A stretch of 64,000 nt of DNA. Source: Fictibacillus halophilus (GTDB taxonomy: Bacteria; Bacillota; Bacilli; Bacillales; Fictibacillaceae). Positions 46,938-56,472 of the stretch are shown here, piece after piece (position 1 is the first letter of the stretch; each line of letters begins with the position of its first letter). A program made the translations under genes and the position numbers. The DNA lies in assembly GCF_016401385.1 (NCBI RefSeq), contig NZ_JAEACF010000001.1, forward strand, positions 1,798,001 to 1,862,000, read 5' to 3'. The notes beneath the pieces are model-generated. The model was not told where the DNA came from. It did no database searches and saw only the letters and a program-made list of their open reading frames with translations.

Positions 46938-47681
46938 CATAAACAATAATATTTTCTTTTCGAGTCTAGATACCTGTACTTGAGAAATAGCCAGCCGGTC
47001 GGCTACTTCGGATTGTGTTTGATCTTTAAAATACCTCAAATACACAATCAACCGCTCTCTCTCATCAAGCTTATCCATAATATCTTTTACCGCGATCTTA
47101 TCGAACCACTTGTTTTCCGAGTGATCAGAGATTTGGTCGAGTAGCGTAATGGGATCACCATCGTTCTCATAAACAGTTTCATGAATCGATTGTGGTGCTC
47201 GTACAGCATCCTGCGCCATGATAACATCTTCCACCGCAATCTCTAGAAATTCTGCTACTTCTGAAATGGTAGGTGTTCTTCCAAGCGATTTAGATAGTTC
47301 ATCTTTTGCTTTACGCACTTTATTACCGGTCTCTTTTAATGATCTGCTGACTTTGACAGTTCCATCATCTCTGATGAAACGCTGAATCTCACCGATGATC
47401 ATAGGCACTGCATAGGTAGAGAACCTAACATCATAAGAAAGATCAAATTTATCAACAGATTTTAATAGCCCGATAGAGCCGATTTGAAAGAGGTCATCTG
47501 CTTCATAACCTCTGTTTAAAAAGCGCTGAACCACAGACCAGACAAGCCGCATGTTCTTCTCAACAATCGTATCACGTGCTGACTGATCTCCATCCTGACT
47601 CTGTTTGATCAATAACTTAATCTCTTCATCCTTAAGAAACGGTTCACTTTTGCTGCCTTTCACCTCGACATCCATAGACAT
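46917..47681 (-). CDS. sigF: RNA polymerase sigma factor SigF
   Basis: A 254-residue sigma-70-family factor for early forespore genes. Region 2 (about 40-110) has DLFQIGSIGLLKSVDKFD and FSTYAVPMIIGEIQRFIRDD; region 4 (about 190-250) ends with QTQSEVADRLAISQVQVSRLEK. Last gene of spoIIA, six bases after spoIIAB. Confidence 0.98.
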   Translation of the reverse strand: MSMDVEVKGSKSEPFLKDEEIKLLIKQSQDGDQSARDTIVEKNMRLVWSVVQRFLNRGYEADDLFQIGSIGLLKSVDKFDLSYDVRFSTYAVPMIIGEIQRFIRDDGTVKVSRSLKETGNKVRKAKDELSKSLGRTPTISEVAEFLEIAVEDVIMAQDAVRAPQSIHETVYENDGDPITLLDQISDHSENKWFDKIAVKDIMDKLDERERLIVYLRYFKDQTQSEVADRLAISQVQVSRLEKKILLFMKNQMET

Positions 47682-47687
47682 ACTCCC

Positions 47688-48128
47688 TTAATTACACATA
47701 GCTTTATTTTTGGTTAAGTATTTTGTCAAATGAATCGTTGTTCCGTAAGACGGTTCTGAGATGACTTCTACACTGTCCATAAAATTCTCCATGATTGTAA
47801 AACCCATACCTGAGCGTTCTAACTCAGGCTTAGACGTATAAAGAGGCTGCCTTGCCTGATCAAGATCACGAATGCCCATGCCTTCGTCACGAATCGTAAG
47901 GTGGATTGTATCCTCTTCAATAGCAGCTTCAATATAAACCATGCCTGTTGCTTTGTTTTCGTATCCGTGAATGATCGCATTTGTTACAGCTTCAGATACA
48001 ACGGTCTTGATCTCTGTCAGTTCATCAACTGTCGGATCGATCTGAGCGATAAACGCAGCAACCGTCACACGTGCGAAGGATTCATTCTGACTTAACGCTG
48101 AAAACTGAATCTTCATCTCATTTCTCAT
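47688..48128 (-). CDS. spoIIAB: Anti-sigma F factor SpoIIAB
   Basis: A 146-residue GHKL-fold kinase that holds SigF inactive and phosphorylates SpoIIAA. ATP-site blocks are [22 protein letters not shown] and [15 protein letters not shown]. Nearly the same length as the B. subtilis protein; the ribosome site GGGGGTGG lies in the end of spoIIAA. Confidence 0.97.
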   Translation of the reverse strand: MRNEMKIQFSALSQNESFARVTVAAFIAQIDPTVDELTEIKTVVSEAVTNAIIHGYENKATGMVYIEAAIEEDTIHLTIRDEGMGIRDLDQARQPLYTSKPELERSGMGFTIMENFMDSVEVISEPSYGTTIHLTKYLTKNKAMCN

Positions 48129-48130
48129 TT

Positions 48131-48481
48131 TTAAGCCACCCCCAAAGCCTGAAGGGCAAGCTCTTCATCTTCTTCAAGCTTGATAATCTTAAATAGTCCC
48201 GACATTTCAAAAAGACGTTTTACCGCTGGAGATATGGCGCATACCACCATCTCACCATTCTGACTCTTGATCTGTTTATAACGCCCTAGTATAACGCCTA
48301 ACCCTGAACTATCCATGAAACTCAAACCTTCTAAATTTAAGACAATATGGTTTACCGTATGCTTCCTTAAATATTCCTCAACTTGTGACCGAAGCATATC
48401 TGCTGTATGGTGATCAAGTTCTCCGTCTAAGCGGATGCATAATACGGTGTGTTTAAGTTCCAAATTGACAGCTAATCCCAC
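48131..48481 (-). CDS. spoIIAA: Anti-anti-sigma factor SpoIIAA
   Basis: A 116-residue STAS-domain protein. The phosphorylated Ser is in [17 protein letters not shown] (about residue 57-58). Its dephosphorylated form displaces SigF from SpoIIAB. The frame is open upstream to 48583, but the GTG at 48481 follows AGGAGAGG and gives the family N terminus; the extension covers the sigma H promoter. Confidence 0.96.
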   Translation of the reverse strand: MGLAVNLELKHTVLCIRLDGELDHHTADMLRSQVEEYLRKHTVNHIVLNLEGLSFMDSSGLGVILGRYKQIKSQNGEMVVCAISPAVKRLFEMSGLFKIIKLEEDEELALQALGVA

Positions 48482-48515
48482 GCTATCCTCTCCTTCTTTT
48501 TTGGATAACGTGAAT

Positions 48516-48542
48516 TTTCTATAAAAAAAGACGAATTCCTTC
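48516..48542 (-). promoter_or_regulatory. Sigma H-type promoter of spoIIA
   Basis: GAAGGAATT, 11 bases, ATAGAAA on the minus strand, against RnAGGAwWW-N11/12-RnnGAAT: one mismatch in all. It lies 35 bp before the spoIIAA start. Confidence 0.65.
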
Positions 48543-48596
48543 ACTCTTGACAAAACTAGTGGGAATTCGCCTATAACTGTCAAGAAACCATTCTAG

Positions 48597-49769
48597 TTAA
48601 GAGGATTTTGACATTTGTCCTGCTGTTCGTTTGAAAAGTTTCCACCAAGATGCTTTTTTCACCGTCTCTGATGCTAAAACCGGACTTTCTGTAATCAGCT
48701 TGTTCCCGTTATAAATTTTTAAAGAACCAATCTGCTGCCCCTTTTTAACCGGTAGTTTTAAATCTTTATCTACATTTACTTCTGTTTTCACTTTTTTCGC
48801 TGTCTCACCTTTTTTCAATAACAGAGAAATGTGTTCTGAAGTAACTACAGGAAGTTTAGGTTTTTCAGCTTTTTGCACTTTAACCTCTTTTACAATCTCA
48901 TGTCTTGCATAAAGTTTTTTCGTCGAAAACTGAGTAAAAGCATAGTCAAGCATCGATGTTACTTGTGCGTTTCGATCTTTAGGAGATGGCGCTCCCATAA
49001 CAACTGCAATTACCCTCATCCCGTTCTTGTTTGCCGTAGCCGTTAAACAATATTTTGCTTCATTCGTAAAACCTGTTTTCAATCCATCTACTCCAGGATA
49101 GAATTTAACAAGTCTGTTTGTGTTGACAAGCCAAAACTTCTTCTCTGTTTCTTCTCTTAAATAATCTTCATAAAGCCCTGTGAACTTTGTAACTTCCTCA
49201 TGCTTTAGAAGCTCTTTTCCCATGATTGCCATATCATGAGCAGATGTATAATGCCCTGCTGCAGGAAGCCCAGTAGGATTCTTAAAGAACGTATCGTTTA
49301 AACCGAGCTCTTTCGCTTTATCGTTCATACGATTTACGAACGAATCGACAGAACCAGCAATATGTTCTGCCATTGCTACTGAAGCATCGTTAGCGCTCCC
49401 GATCGCAATGCCTTTCACCATGTCTTCTACACGCATCTCTTCACCTGGTTCAAGGAAGATCTGAGATCCACCCATGCTTGCCGCATATTCACTTACACGA
49501 ATCTTATCGTTCCAACTGATCTTGCCTTTATCAATGGCCTCCATGATTAATATCATTGTCATGATTTTTGTCATGCTTGCAGGCGGCAGTTTCTCATGGC
49601 TATTCTTTTCGAATAACACACTCCCACTATCTTGTTCCATTAAAATGGCTGAGTGGCTCTGTTCTGCGAGCTTTATTTTTTCTTTTGCTTTTTCTGCTGC
49701 ATCCGCTTTTGGAATTGAAAAAGAAGCCAACAAACAAATACTTAATAGACCTGAAATAACGCCTTTCAT
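48597..49769 (-). CDS. dacF: Sporulation D-Ala-D-Ala carboxypeptidase DacF
   Basis: A 390-residue secreted PBP. Signal peptide to about residue 24 (ending near ADA), then SMTK (about 66-69), SAN (GIAIGSANDAS) and KTG (VDGLKTGF); C-terminal PBP5-type domain with basic tail. It trims forespore-side peptidoglycan. ATG 49769 follows GGAGGG. It is upstream of spoIIAA on the same strand; late read-through from dacF into spoIIA occurs in B. subtilis. Confidence 0.94.
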   Translation of the reverse strand: MKGVISGLLSICLLASFSIPKADAAEKAKEKIKLAEQSHSAILMEQDSGSVLFEKNSHEKLPPASMTKIMTMILIMEAIDKGKISWNDKIRVSEYAASMGGSQIFLEPGEEMRVEDMVKGIAIGSANDASVAMAEHIAGSVDSFVNRMNDKAKELGLNDTFFKNPTGLPAAGHYTSAHDMAIMGKELLKHEEVTKFTGLYEDYLREETEKKFWLVNTNRLVKFYPGVDGLKTGFTNEAKYCLTATANKNGMRVIAVVMGAPSPKDRNAQVTSMLDYAFTQFSTKKLYARHEIVKEVKVQKAEKPKLPVVTSEHISLLLKKGETAKKVKTEVNVDKDLKLPVKKGQQIGSLKIYNGNKLITESPVLASETVKKASWWKLFKRTAGQMSKSS

Positions 49770-50016
49770 ACAGTTCCCTCCATTCATATAGTCTTATTTT
49801 TTCCATAATTTTTCACTTTATACCGGATCTTCCACCTAAAATCGCTTAGTAAATTGACTGACTAGATGCTTCACTTCCAATGGCTACTTCTAAAAAGGCC
49901 TATGAATATTCAATAATCTAAAAATATAGACTAAACTCTTTTTATTTGATATTCTTCATTATAATTATGGATAAATATGTTAAATGATTTCAGATGCAGC
50001 AGGGGGATGTACGTTA

Positions 50017-50832
50017 ATGCCTACACTAAAAATGAATGAATTCGTGTTAAATTATGAGGTTAGAGGAAGTGGTAAACCCATTGTATTCTTACATGGATTA
50101 GGAGCAAGCTGGAGAATGTGGGAGCCCCAGATTGAAACTTTTTCTAAAAAGTATCAAATGATTATGGTTGATTTAAGAGGTCATGGAGGCTCGACAAGAT
50201 CATTTCCTAATCATGAATTTTCTGCAAAAGTAATGTCAGAAGATATTAAACAGTTTTTAGATGCGTTGAATATAAAAAAAACATATATGGTTGGACTATC
50301 TTATGGCTCTGTTGTCGCACAATTATTTGCTTGTAAATATTCAAGTTACCTTGAAAAACTTATTTTATCAAATGGTTATAGTGAAATTCCTAGCAAAGTC
50401 TCTGGCTGGGTTTTGAGTCTATCCAATTTTATATTTAAGAGACTTTCTTATAAAACAATTATCAATCTTATTTTAAAGACTTATAAAGATGATGAATTTA
50501 CCAAGAAGATCTTGCGGGATTCTTTTACTTTTGACAAAGACATGTTTTTGTTTGCAAAAAATTCTGTATTCCCAACCCATACTAATGAACTTCATGGTAT
50601 AAGCGTTCCTACTTTAGTATTGGGAGGCGATAAAAAAGTCATGGGGGTAGATGAGCGCAAAGCTTCAGAAATCTTGTTCAATCATATTCCATTCTCAACC
50701 CTAGCTTTATTTAAAAATGCCTTTGATCCCCTTAGTACAATGAAAGTAAGTACATTTAATGAAATGATTCTTTGTTTTTTGGAAGATAAAAATTTCAAGG
50801 TTTATGATGATGTTACGATCTACACTAAGTAA
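50017..50832 (+). CDS. Alpha/beta hydrolase-fold protein without catalytic histidine
   Basis: A 271-residue alpha/beta hydrolase. Oxyanion block HGLGASW (about 26-32), nucleophile elbow GLSYG with Ser95, and likely acid Asp205 in LGGDKK are present. At the usual C-terminal GH position the sequence reads NAFDPLSTMKVSTFN, with Asp237 instead of His, so the triad is incomplete. The gene is noticeably AT-rich and Lys/Phe/Ile-rich compared with its neighbours and lies on the opposite strand between dacF and pdp. ATG 50017 follows GGGGGA. Confidence 0.8.
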   Translation: MPTLKMNEFVLNYEVRGSGKPIVFLHGLGASWRMWEPQIETFSKKYQMIMVDLRGHGGSTRSFPNHEFSAKVMSEDIKQFLDALNIKKTYMVGLSYGSVVAQLFACKYSSYLEKLILSNGYSEIPSKVSGWVLSLSNFIFKRLSYKTIINLILKTYKDDEFTKKILRDSFTFDKDMFLFAKNSVFPTHTNELHGISVPTLVLGGDKKVMGVDERKASEILFNHIPFSTLALFKNAFDPLSTMKVSTFNEMILCFLEDKNFKVYDDVTIYTK

Positions 50833-50865
50833 AATTCCTAATATTACTAGCACCTCTATGAAAAT

Positions 50866-50908
50866 TAAAAAAGATGCCCCAAATATTTAAATATTTGAGG
50901 CATCTTTT
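50866..50908. terminator. Bidirectional terminator, hydrolase and pdp
   Basis: AAAAGATGCCCCAAATATT and AATATTTGAGGCATCTTTT form a long stem with one mismatch, between two converging genes. Confidence 0.9.
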
Positions 50909-50916
50909 CGTTTTTA

Positions 50917-52221
50917 TTATTTTTTAATCTCTTTATAAACAAGCGGTGGAGCTTCTACAGCATCCTTCGAGATCGTATAAGCTTCACGGATTTTCTTCTT
51001 CACTTCGTCTACATTTTCAGTGTTGCTGTAGATGGTTACAAGTGAATCACCTCTTGAGACTTTATCTCCGACTTTTTTGTTAAGCATCAAACCAACCGCT
51101 AGATCGATCTGAGATTCTTTCGTTGCGCGTCCTGCACCTAAGATCATTGCCGCAGTACCAATCTCATCAGCAACAATTTCAGAAACATAGCCTTCTTCTT
51201 CTGCCGTTAGCTCAAAAGTATGTGCAGCTTGTGGCATTCTTTCTGGATGATCCACTACAGATTCGTCTCCACCTTGAGCTTTCAAGAACACTTTTAACGT
51301 TTCAAGCGCTTTTCCTGAAGCGATGACTTCTTTTAACATCTCACGTGCTTGTTCAAGTGAATCTGCTTTTTTCGCAAGATACACCATGTGAGAACCTAAT
51401 GTTAAGCAAAGTTCTTCAAGGTCTTTTGGTCCTTTACCATTAAGCGTATCGATGGCTTCTTTGATCTCTAAAGCATTACCGATCGCAAGACCTAAAGGCT
51501 GGCTCATATCAGAGATAACAGCCATCGTGTTACGTCCTACCGCATTTCCTATTTTCACCATCGCGTTTGCTAGTTCTTCTGCTTCTTCTGGTGTTTTCAT
51601 GAATGCTCCTGCACCTGTTTTTACATCAAGTACGATTGCATCAGCACCAGCTGCGATCTTTTTACTCATGATCGAGCTCGCGATCAATGGGATTGAGTTA
51701 ACCGTTGCCGTTACGTCACGAAGACCATACAGCTTTTTATCAGCTGGTGTCAGGTTTCCGCTTTGTCCGATAACAGCAAGCTTATTTTTATTTACAAGGT
51801 CAATAAATTCTTGGTTGTCAATTTCAACGTGGAATCCAGGAACAGCTTCCAATTTGTCGATCGTTCCACCTGTATGACCTAGTCCTCTTCCGGACATTTT
51901 TGCTACTGGTACATCAAGCGCAGCAACTAGAGGAGCTAGTACAAGAGTCGTTGTATCACCAACACCACCTGTTGAGTGCTTGTCTACTTTAATTCCTTCG
52001 ATCGCAGAAAGATCGATTTGATCACCTGACTCTACCATCGCCATTGTTAAATGGGCACGTTCTTCAGTAGTCATGTCTTTGAAATATACAGCCATTGCAA
52101 ATGCAGACATTTGATAGTCAGGAATTTCACCATTTGTATAGTTTTGAATAATAAAATCGATCTCAGCTTTTGTAAGTTCTTTTCCATCACGCTTTTTTTG
52201 AATCAAGTCAACCATTCTCAT
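50917..52221 (-). CDS. pdp: Pyrimidine-nucleoside phosphorylase
   Basis: A 434-residue enzyme that splits uridine, thymidine and deoxyuridine with phosphate. Phosphate-site block [18 protein letters not shown] and signature [17 protein letters not shown] are clear. With punA and drm it feeds ribose and deoxyribose 1-phosphates into central metabolism. Confidence 0.95.
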   Translation of the reverse strand: MRMVDLIQKKRDGKELTKAEIDFIIQNYTNGEIPDYQMSAFAMAVYFKDMTTEERAHLTMAMVESGDQIDLSAIEGIKVDKHSTGGVGDTTTLVLAPLVAALDVPVAKMSGRGLGHTGGTIDKLEAVPGFHVEIDNQEFIDLVNKNKLAVIGQSGNLTPADKKLYGLRDVTATVNSIPLIASSIMSKKIAAGADAIVLDVKTGAGAFMKTPEEAEELANAMVKIGNAVGRNTMAVISDMSQPLGLAIGNALEIKEAIDTLNGKGPKDLEELCLTLGSHMVYLAKKADSLEQAREMLKEVIASGKALETLKVFLKAQGGDESVVDHPERMPQAAHTFELTAEEEGYVSEIVADEIGTAAMILGAGRATKESQIDLAVGLMLNKKVGDKVSRGDSLVTIYSNTENVDEVKKKIREAYTISKDAVEAPPLVYKEIKK

Positions 52222-52314
52222 GTTAATAGCACCACTTTCTTATCACTTTACATATGAACATATTTTTTTAGAAGTTAAATATTAAATCCTTCGTAATTCA
52301 CTTTGGACTCTCTG

Positions 52315-53127
52315 TTAAATTTCCTTGACGATTCCTTTAACTAAAGAAAGGAAATTGGATTTTACCATCTCAGTTGTTTCCATTACTTCATCATGTGTTA
52401 ACGGCTGATCTAAAATACCTGCTGCCATATTAGAAATACATGAAATTCCAAGTACTTGCATACCAGCATGACGTGCGATGATAACTTCTGGAACCGTAGA
52501 CATTCCAACTGCATCCGCTCCCCATACACGAAGCATTCTAACTTCTGCAGGCGTTTCGTATGAAGGACCTGTGTTTCCAGCGTAAACACCTTCTTTTAAT
52601 GAGATGTTCAAATCTTTTGCTACACCACGTGCAACGTCTTGCAGAGACAACGTGTACGCTTCACTCATATCTGGAAAACGAACGCCAAACGAATCATCAT
52701 TACCACCGATTAACGGGTTGTTACCAAAGTTATTGATATGATCTGTGATCAACATAAGATCTCCAGCTTCAAAATCCTTGTTAACGCCACCAGCAGCATT
52801 CGTTACAACAATTGTTTCTACACCGATCAATTTCATCACACGAACGGGGAACGTTACTTTTTCCATCGAGTATCCTTCGTAATAATGAAAACGCCCTTGC
52901 ATCGCGACTACTTGTTTTCCAGCAAGCTCGCCAATCACAAGCTGTCCAGCGTGACCTTCTACAGTCGAAACAGGAAATTCAGGAATATCTGAGTATGGAA
53001 TAATAACTGGGTTTTGAATTTCTTCAGCAAGGATTCCTAGACCAGAGCCTAAGATCAAACCTATTTTTGGAACAGAAGTAAGTTTTGATTGAATAAAATC
53101 AGCAGATGTCTGTAGTTGTTTAGACAT
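52315..53127 (-). CDS. punA: Purine-nucleoside phosphorylase (guanosine/inosine type)
   Basis: A 270-residue trimeric-type PNP (PupG). Signatures: GLGILAEEI, phosphate-binding VTNAAGGVN and GPSYETPAEVRMLR with the base-binding Glu. Acts on inosine, guanosine and their deoxy forms. AAGGGGG precedes its ATG; 26 bp separate it from drm. Confidence 0.95.
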   Translation of the reverse strand: MSKQLQTSADFIQSKLTSVPKIGLILGSGLGILAEEIQNPVIIPYSDIPEFPVSTVEGHAGQLVIGELAGKQVVAMQGRFHYYEGYSMEKVTFPVRVMKLIGVETIVVTNAAGGVNKDFEAGDLMLITDHINNFGNNPLIGGNDDSFGVRFPDMSEAYTLSLQDVARGVAKDLNISLKEGVYAGNTGPSYETPAEVRMLRVWGADAVGMSTVPEVIIARHAGMQVLGISCISNMAAGILDQPLTHDEVMETTEMVKSNFLSLVKGIVKEI

Positions 53128-53153
53128 GTTTATTTTCCCCCTTAAACTAAACC

Positions 53154-54338
53154 TTAAAGTTGATTTAAAAAGCTTTGTCCGATACTAGGTTTTTTCACAT
53201 CATATATTTCAGCGATCGTTGCACCAATATCTGCGAACGTGTTACCTACGTTCAGTTCTTTACCTTTTTCAATCCCTTTGTAATATACCATCAATGGAAC
53301 ATATTCACGTGTATGATCTGTTCCATGATGAACAGGATCGTTTCCATGGTCAGCCGTGATGATAAGCAGATCGTCTTCTCGAAGCTTTTCTAGAACTTCT
53401 GGCAATCGAGCATCAAATTCTTCTAATGCTTGACCATATCCTTTTGGATCTCTTCTATGTCCGAATAATGCATCAAAATCAACCAAGTTTAAAAAGTTAA
53501 GACCTGTAAAATCTTCATCCATAGACTTCACCAGCTTGTCCATTCCATCCATGTTCGATTTCGTGCGAATGGCTTTCGTTACACCTTCACCGTCAAAGAT
53601 ATCGGATATTTTTCCTAGTGCGATGCTATCATATCCTGCGTCTTCTAACTCGTTCATAACCGTTCTTCCGAATGGTTTTAATGCATAATCGTGACGGTTA
53701 GACGTTCTTTCAAATGCTCCAGTCTCACCTTTAAACGGACGAGCAATGATTCTTCCTAACATATACTTGCCATCACGTGTCATTTCTCTTGCTGTTTCAC
53801 AGATCTCATAAAGTTCTTCTAATGGAACAACATCTTCATGAGCAGCAATCTGAAGCACAGAGTCAGCAGACGTGTAAACGATCAACTTACCTGTTTTCAC
53901 ATGTTCTTCTCCAAGCTCAGAAATAATTTCTGTACCTGAAGCTGCTTTGTTACCTAGAATTCCTCTGCCCCATTTTTCGGTAAGCATATCGATCAACTCA
54001 TCAGGAAAGCCATCTGGAAACGTTTGAAAAGGTTCCTTGATATGTAGGCCCATGATTTCCCAGTGTCCTGTCATCGTATCTTTCCCGTTTGAAAGTTCAG
54101 GCAGTTTCGCATAATGAGCAATTGGATTCGTTGCTTTCTGAATACCTTCCATCGTCGAATCAATATTTCCAAGTCCAAGCTTCTCCATATTCGGAACGTT
54201 TAGACCGTTCATCTCACGTGCGATATGCCCTAGCGTGTGAGCTCCTTTATCTCCAAATTTTTCTGCATCTGGTGCTTCACCAATTCCTACAGAATCCATT
54301 ACGACTAAAAAAGTTCTCTTAAAACGTGATTGTTTCAT
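53154..54338 (-). CDS. drm: Phosphopentomutase
   Basis: A 394-residue alkaline-phosphatase-superfamily mutase converting (deoxy)ribose 1-phosphate to the 5-phosphate. Metal-site blocks [21 protein letters not shown] and HTREYVP; nucleophile Thr in [12 protein letters not shown] 54338 follows AGGAGG. First gene of drm-punA-pdp. Confidence 0.96.
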   Translation of the reverse strand: MKQSRFKRTFLVVMDSVGIGEAPDAEKFGDKGAHTLGHIAREMNGLNVPNMEKLGLGNIDSTMEGIQKATNPIAHYAKLPELSNGKDTMTGHWEIMGLHIKEPFQTFPDGFPDELIDMLTEKWGRGILGNKAASGTEIISELGEEHVKTGKLIVYTSADSVLQIAAHEDVVPLEELYEICETAREMTRDGKYMLGRIIARPFKGETGAFERTSNRHDYALKPFGRTVMNELEDAGYDSIALGKISDIFDGEGVTKAIRTKSNMDGMDKLVKSMDEDFTGLNFLNLVDFDALFGHRRDPKGYGQALEEFDARLPEVLEKLREDDLLIITADHGNDPVHHGTDHTREYVPLMVYYKGIEKGKELNVGNTFADIGATIAEIYDVKKPSIGQSFLNQL

Positions 54339-54451
54339 TTTGTCCTCCTGAAATTCGTACATTCACTTTATTTACTATTTCCTTATAGCAGAAACAACAA
54401 ACAAATCCTTGGTGATGTCAGAAGTCTGACATCTTATTGAAAAAAGAAAGC

Positions 54452-55342
54452 TCACGCCCTCGGATGGAAGGCGGAGTATACATCTTTTAATCTTGTTTTT
54501 GTTACATGGGTATAAATTTGTGTTGTGGAAATATCAGCATGTCCTAACATCTCTTGCACTGCACGCAAATCCGCACCGTTTTCTAATAGATGAGTAGCGA
54601 ACGAATGTCGAAGAGTATGCGGTGTAAGTTCCTTCTCAATATGAGCTTTTCTTGCTAGTTGCTTTAATATCTTCCAAAATCCCTGTCGAGATAAACGATT
54701 TCCGTGATGGTTCAAAAAGAGTGCATCCGTTTTTTTGCTTTTTAACATGATTGAACGTCCGTTTTGTAAATAGCGTTCAATTGCCGTTTGAGCCATCTTT
54801 CCTAAAGGAATGATCCTTTCTTTATTCCCTTTACCTATACAGCGGATGAATCCCATTTCTAGGTGTACATCCCCTATATTAAGCTGAACAAGTTCTGAAA
54901 CTCGAATGCCAGTTGCATACAACAGCTCGAGCATACCTTTGTCTCTTTGAGAAAATGGATCGTTACCAGCAGGTGTATCTAATAGTGCTTCAACCTCTTC
55001 AGTGGATAATACTTTCGGAAGCTTCCGCTCTGTTTTAGGTGTTTCAATATGTACAGAAGGATCTTGACTAGAGACCTTCTCTCTTAGAAGAAACTGGTGA
55101 AAAGACCGAATAGACGCAATGTTGCGAGCTAGCGTCGTGGAAGCCTTACCATTCTCTTTTAAAAATAATAGATATCCCATTATATGATTACGGTCAATCT
55201 CATGAATGGTTTCAAGAGATTCGACTTTATCGAGATATCGTACATATTGAGTTAAATCTCTCTTATAGGAGTCGATTGTGTTCTTAGAGAGGGCTCGTTC
55301 TACAATAATGTATTGAAGAAAATCCTGAACATGTTCGTTCAC
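54452..55342 (-). CDS. xerD: Tyrosine recombinase XerD
   Basis: A 296-residue recombinase that resolves chromosome dimers with XerC at dif. N-terminal SAM-like core-binding domain (about 1-85); catalytic Arg in ATGIRVSEL, HxxR as HTLRHSFA, His in LGHADISTT and Tyr in QIYTHV. GTG start behind AGGAGGGG. Chromosomal context (fur-yqzK-xerD-drm) identifies XerD rather than a mobile-element integrase. Confidence 0.95.
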   Translation of the reverse strand: MNEHVQDFLQYIIVERALSKNTIDSYKRDLTQYVRYLDKVESLETIHEIDRNHIMGYLLFLKENGKASTTLARNIASIRSFHQFLLREKVSSQDPSVHIETPKTERKLPKVLSTEEVEALLDTPAGNDPFSQRDKGMLELLYATGIRVSELVQLNIGDVHLEMGFIRCIGKGNKERIIPLGKMAQTAIERYLQNGRSIMLKSKKTDALFLNHHGNRLSRQGFWKILKQLARKAHIEKELTPHTLRHSFATHLLENGADLRAVQEMLGHADISTTQIYTHVTKTRLKDVYSAFHPRA

Positions 55343-55353
55343 TCTACCCCTCC

Positions 55354-55581
55354 TTACTCACCCGTCTGATAAAAATAGAAAAGCCTTTTTACTGCGTTTG
55401 AATCTTTATCAGAACTCAAGTTAAATACTTTAACAGCTTTACCTTTAGGTTCGTCATATCTATGATAGTTTTCATATTCTTGATTGATCCAAAGCAAACC
55501 GAAATAAAACACGAGCGTGCAAATTGAAAAAGCAAAGAACACCTTTGTTGTATTCCAAACGATTTTCATCCAGGAAATCAT
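55354..55581 (-). CDS. yqzK: YqzK-like small membrane protein
   Basis: A 75-residue protein with one membrane helix (about 9-29) and an external tail containing [15 protein letters not shown]. Several in-frame starts exist; ATG 55581 is best spaced from AGGGGTGG. Name from its conserved place between fur and xerD; function unknown. Confidence 0.75.
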   Translation of the reverse strand: MISWMKIVWNTTKVFFAFSICTLVFYFGLLWINQEYENYHRYDEPKGKAVKVFNLSSDKDSNAVKRLFYFYQTGE

Positions 55582-55767
55582 CATGTCCACCCCTGTCCTC
55601 ATATAGTACAGGTTATGCCCACATGTTCCCCGATTATACATAAAAGTTGAATCTACACATCATACGTTACCCGATTCTTGGGACTTTGTAAATATTCTTT
55701 GCCTTATATTTTATAAATACATTTTAAATAAAGTCTGTTTTCGAAAACAATGGTGTTTTTGGAAGTA

Positions 55768-55850
55768 GTTGCTCTCCCTTACAGGTGTATCGCTTTCCAC
55801 GGGGCGACATGTGAGCCCCGTGGAGTCTCACACCTTACACTCCGATCAAC
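55768..55850. repeat. Structured intergenic repeat, copy 7 (short, 83 bp)
   Basis: Starts GTTGCTCTCCCTTACAGG and ends CCTTACACTCCGATCAAC. Inner CTTTCCACGGGGCGACATGTGAG can fold with CCCCGTGGAG and CTCAC. It is flanked by a 9-bp perfect inverted repeat, AACAATGGT (55746-55754) and ACCATTGTT (55853-55861), so the hairpin extends past the family ends. Confidence 0.85.
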
Positions 55851-55865
55851 TTACCATTGTTGGAA

Positions 55866-55899
55866 AAATAAAAAGGAAGCGCTACTCTTCGCTTCCTTC
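55866..55899 (-). terminator. Rho-independent terminator of fur
   Basis: AAGGAAGCG and CGCTTCCTT around an 8-base loop, overlapping the fur stop and followed by TTTTATTTTT on the minus strand. Confidence 0.85.
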
Positions 55900-56352
55900 A
55901 CTTTCATTATTATCTTTAGGATGACATCTGTGACAGATTCCATGAAATGTCAGTCTATGATCTTTAATTTTAAAATTCCAGCCTTCTTCAACTACTTTTT
56001 CCACATCGCCAAGAAGGTCTTCTTGTATTTCATCCACCGCTCCACATTCGATACAAACAAGATGATGATGAAAATGATCAGCACCCTCTGTTCTAAGATC
56101 GTAACGGGACACCCCATCACCAAAGTTAATCTTATCTACTACTTTAAGCTCGGTTAAGAGTTCCAGAGTACGGTAAACGGTCGCCAAACCAATCTCTGGC
56201 GCCTTTTCTTTTACGAGCAGATAAACATCTTCCGCACTTAAATGATCTTCTTCGTTTTCGAGGAGGACTCTAACGGTCGCCTCACGCTGTGGAGTCAGCT
56301 TATAACTTTGTGAATGCAGCTGTTTTTTGATACGGTCGATTCTGCTTTCCAT
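55882..56352 (-). CDS. fur: Ferric uptake regulator Fur
   Basis: A 156-residue Fur-family repressor. Winged helix (about 1-85, YKLTPQREATVRVLL, GLATVYRTLELL), metal site HFHHHLVC, and structural zinc cysteines C-x2-C twice (CIEC, CHRC). Assignment to Fur rather than PerR or Zur rests on its place next to yqzK-xerD. ATG 56352 follows GGAGG. The 20-codon extension upstream overlaps the promoter. Confidence 0.92.
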   Translation of the reverse strand: MESRIDRIKKQLHSQSYKLTPQREATVRVLLENEEDHLSAEDVYLLVKEKAPEIGLATVYRTLELLTELKVVDKINFGDGVSRYDLRTEGADHFHHHLVCIECGAVDEIQEDLLGDVEKVVEEGWNFKIKDHRLTFHGICHRCHPKDNNESEGSEE

Positions 56353-56383
56353 ACCCTTTTCCTCCTTATGTATACACAAGATA

Positions 56384-56412
56384 ATTATAAGCATGGAGAA
56401 AAAAGTTGTCAA
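56384..56412 (-). promoter_or_regulatory. Fully consensus sigma A promoter of fur
   Basis: TTGACA, 17 bases, TATAAT on the minus strand, ending 31 bp before the fur start. All twelve consensus bases match. Confidence 0.85.
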
Positions 56413-56454
56413 TTTAAAGTCATTTTAATTAACGATTTAAACTTATTATAAACA

Positions 56455-56467
56455 AATAATCATTATT
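56455..56467. promoter_or_regulatory. AT-rich palindrome resembling part of a Fur box
   Basis: AATAAT-C-ATTATT is a perfect palindrome and matches the core of the 7-1-7 Fur box TGATAATnATTATCA at 11 of 15 positions at most. It lies about 43 bp upstream of the fur -35. Self-regulation is inference. Confidence 0.3.
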
Positions 56468-56472
56468 CTGAA

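Noticed and set aside
54414..54433. Hairpin GATGTCAGA-AG-TCTGACATC downstream of xerD
   Set aside because: No T run follows on the minus strand, so not called a terminator; it may be a chance palindrome or binding site.
54452..55342. Tyrosine recombinase as part of an integrated element
   Set aside because: Length, motifs and the fur-yqzK-xerD-drm context identify housekeeping XerD.
55750..56157. 135-codon plus-strand ORF
   Set aside because: Starts in repeat copy 7 and continues antisense to fur; no ribosome site.
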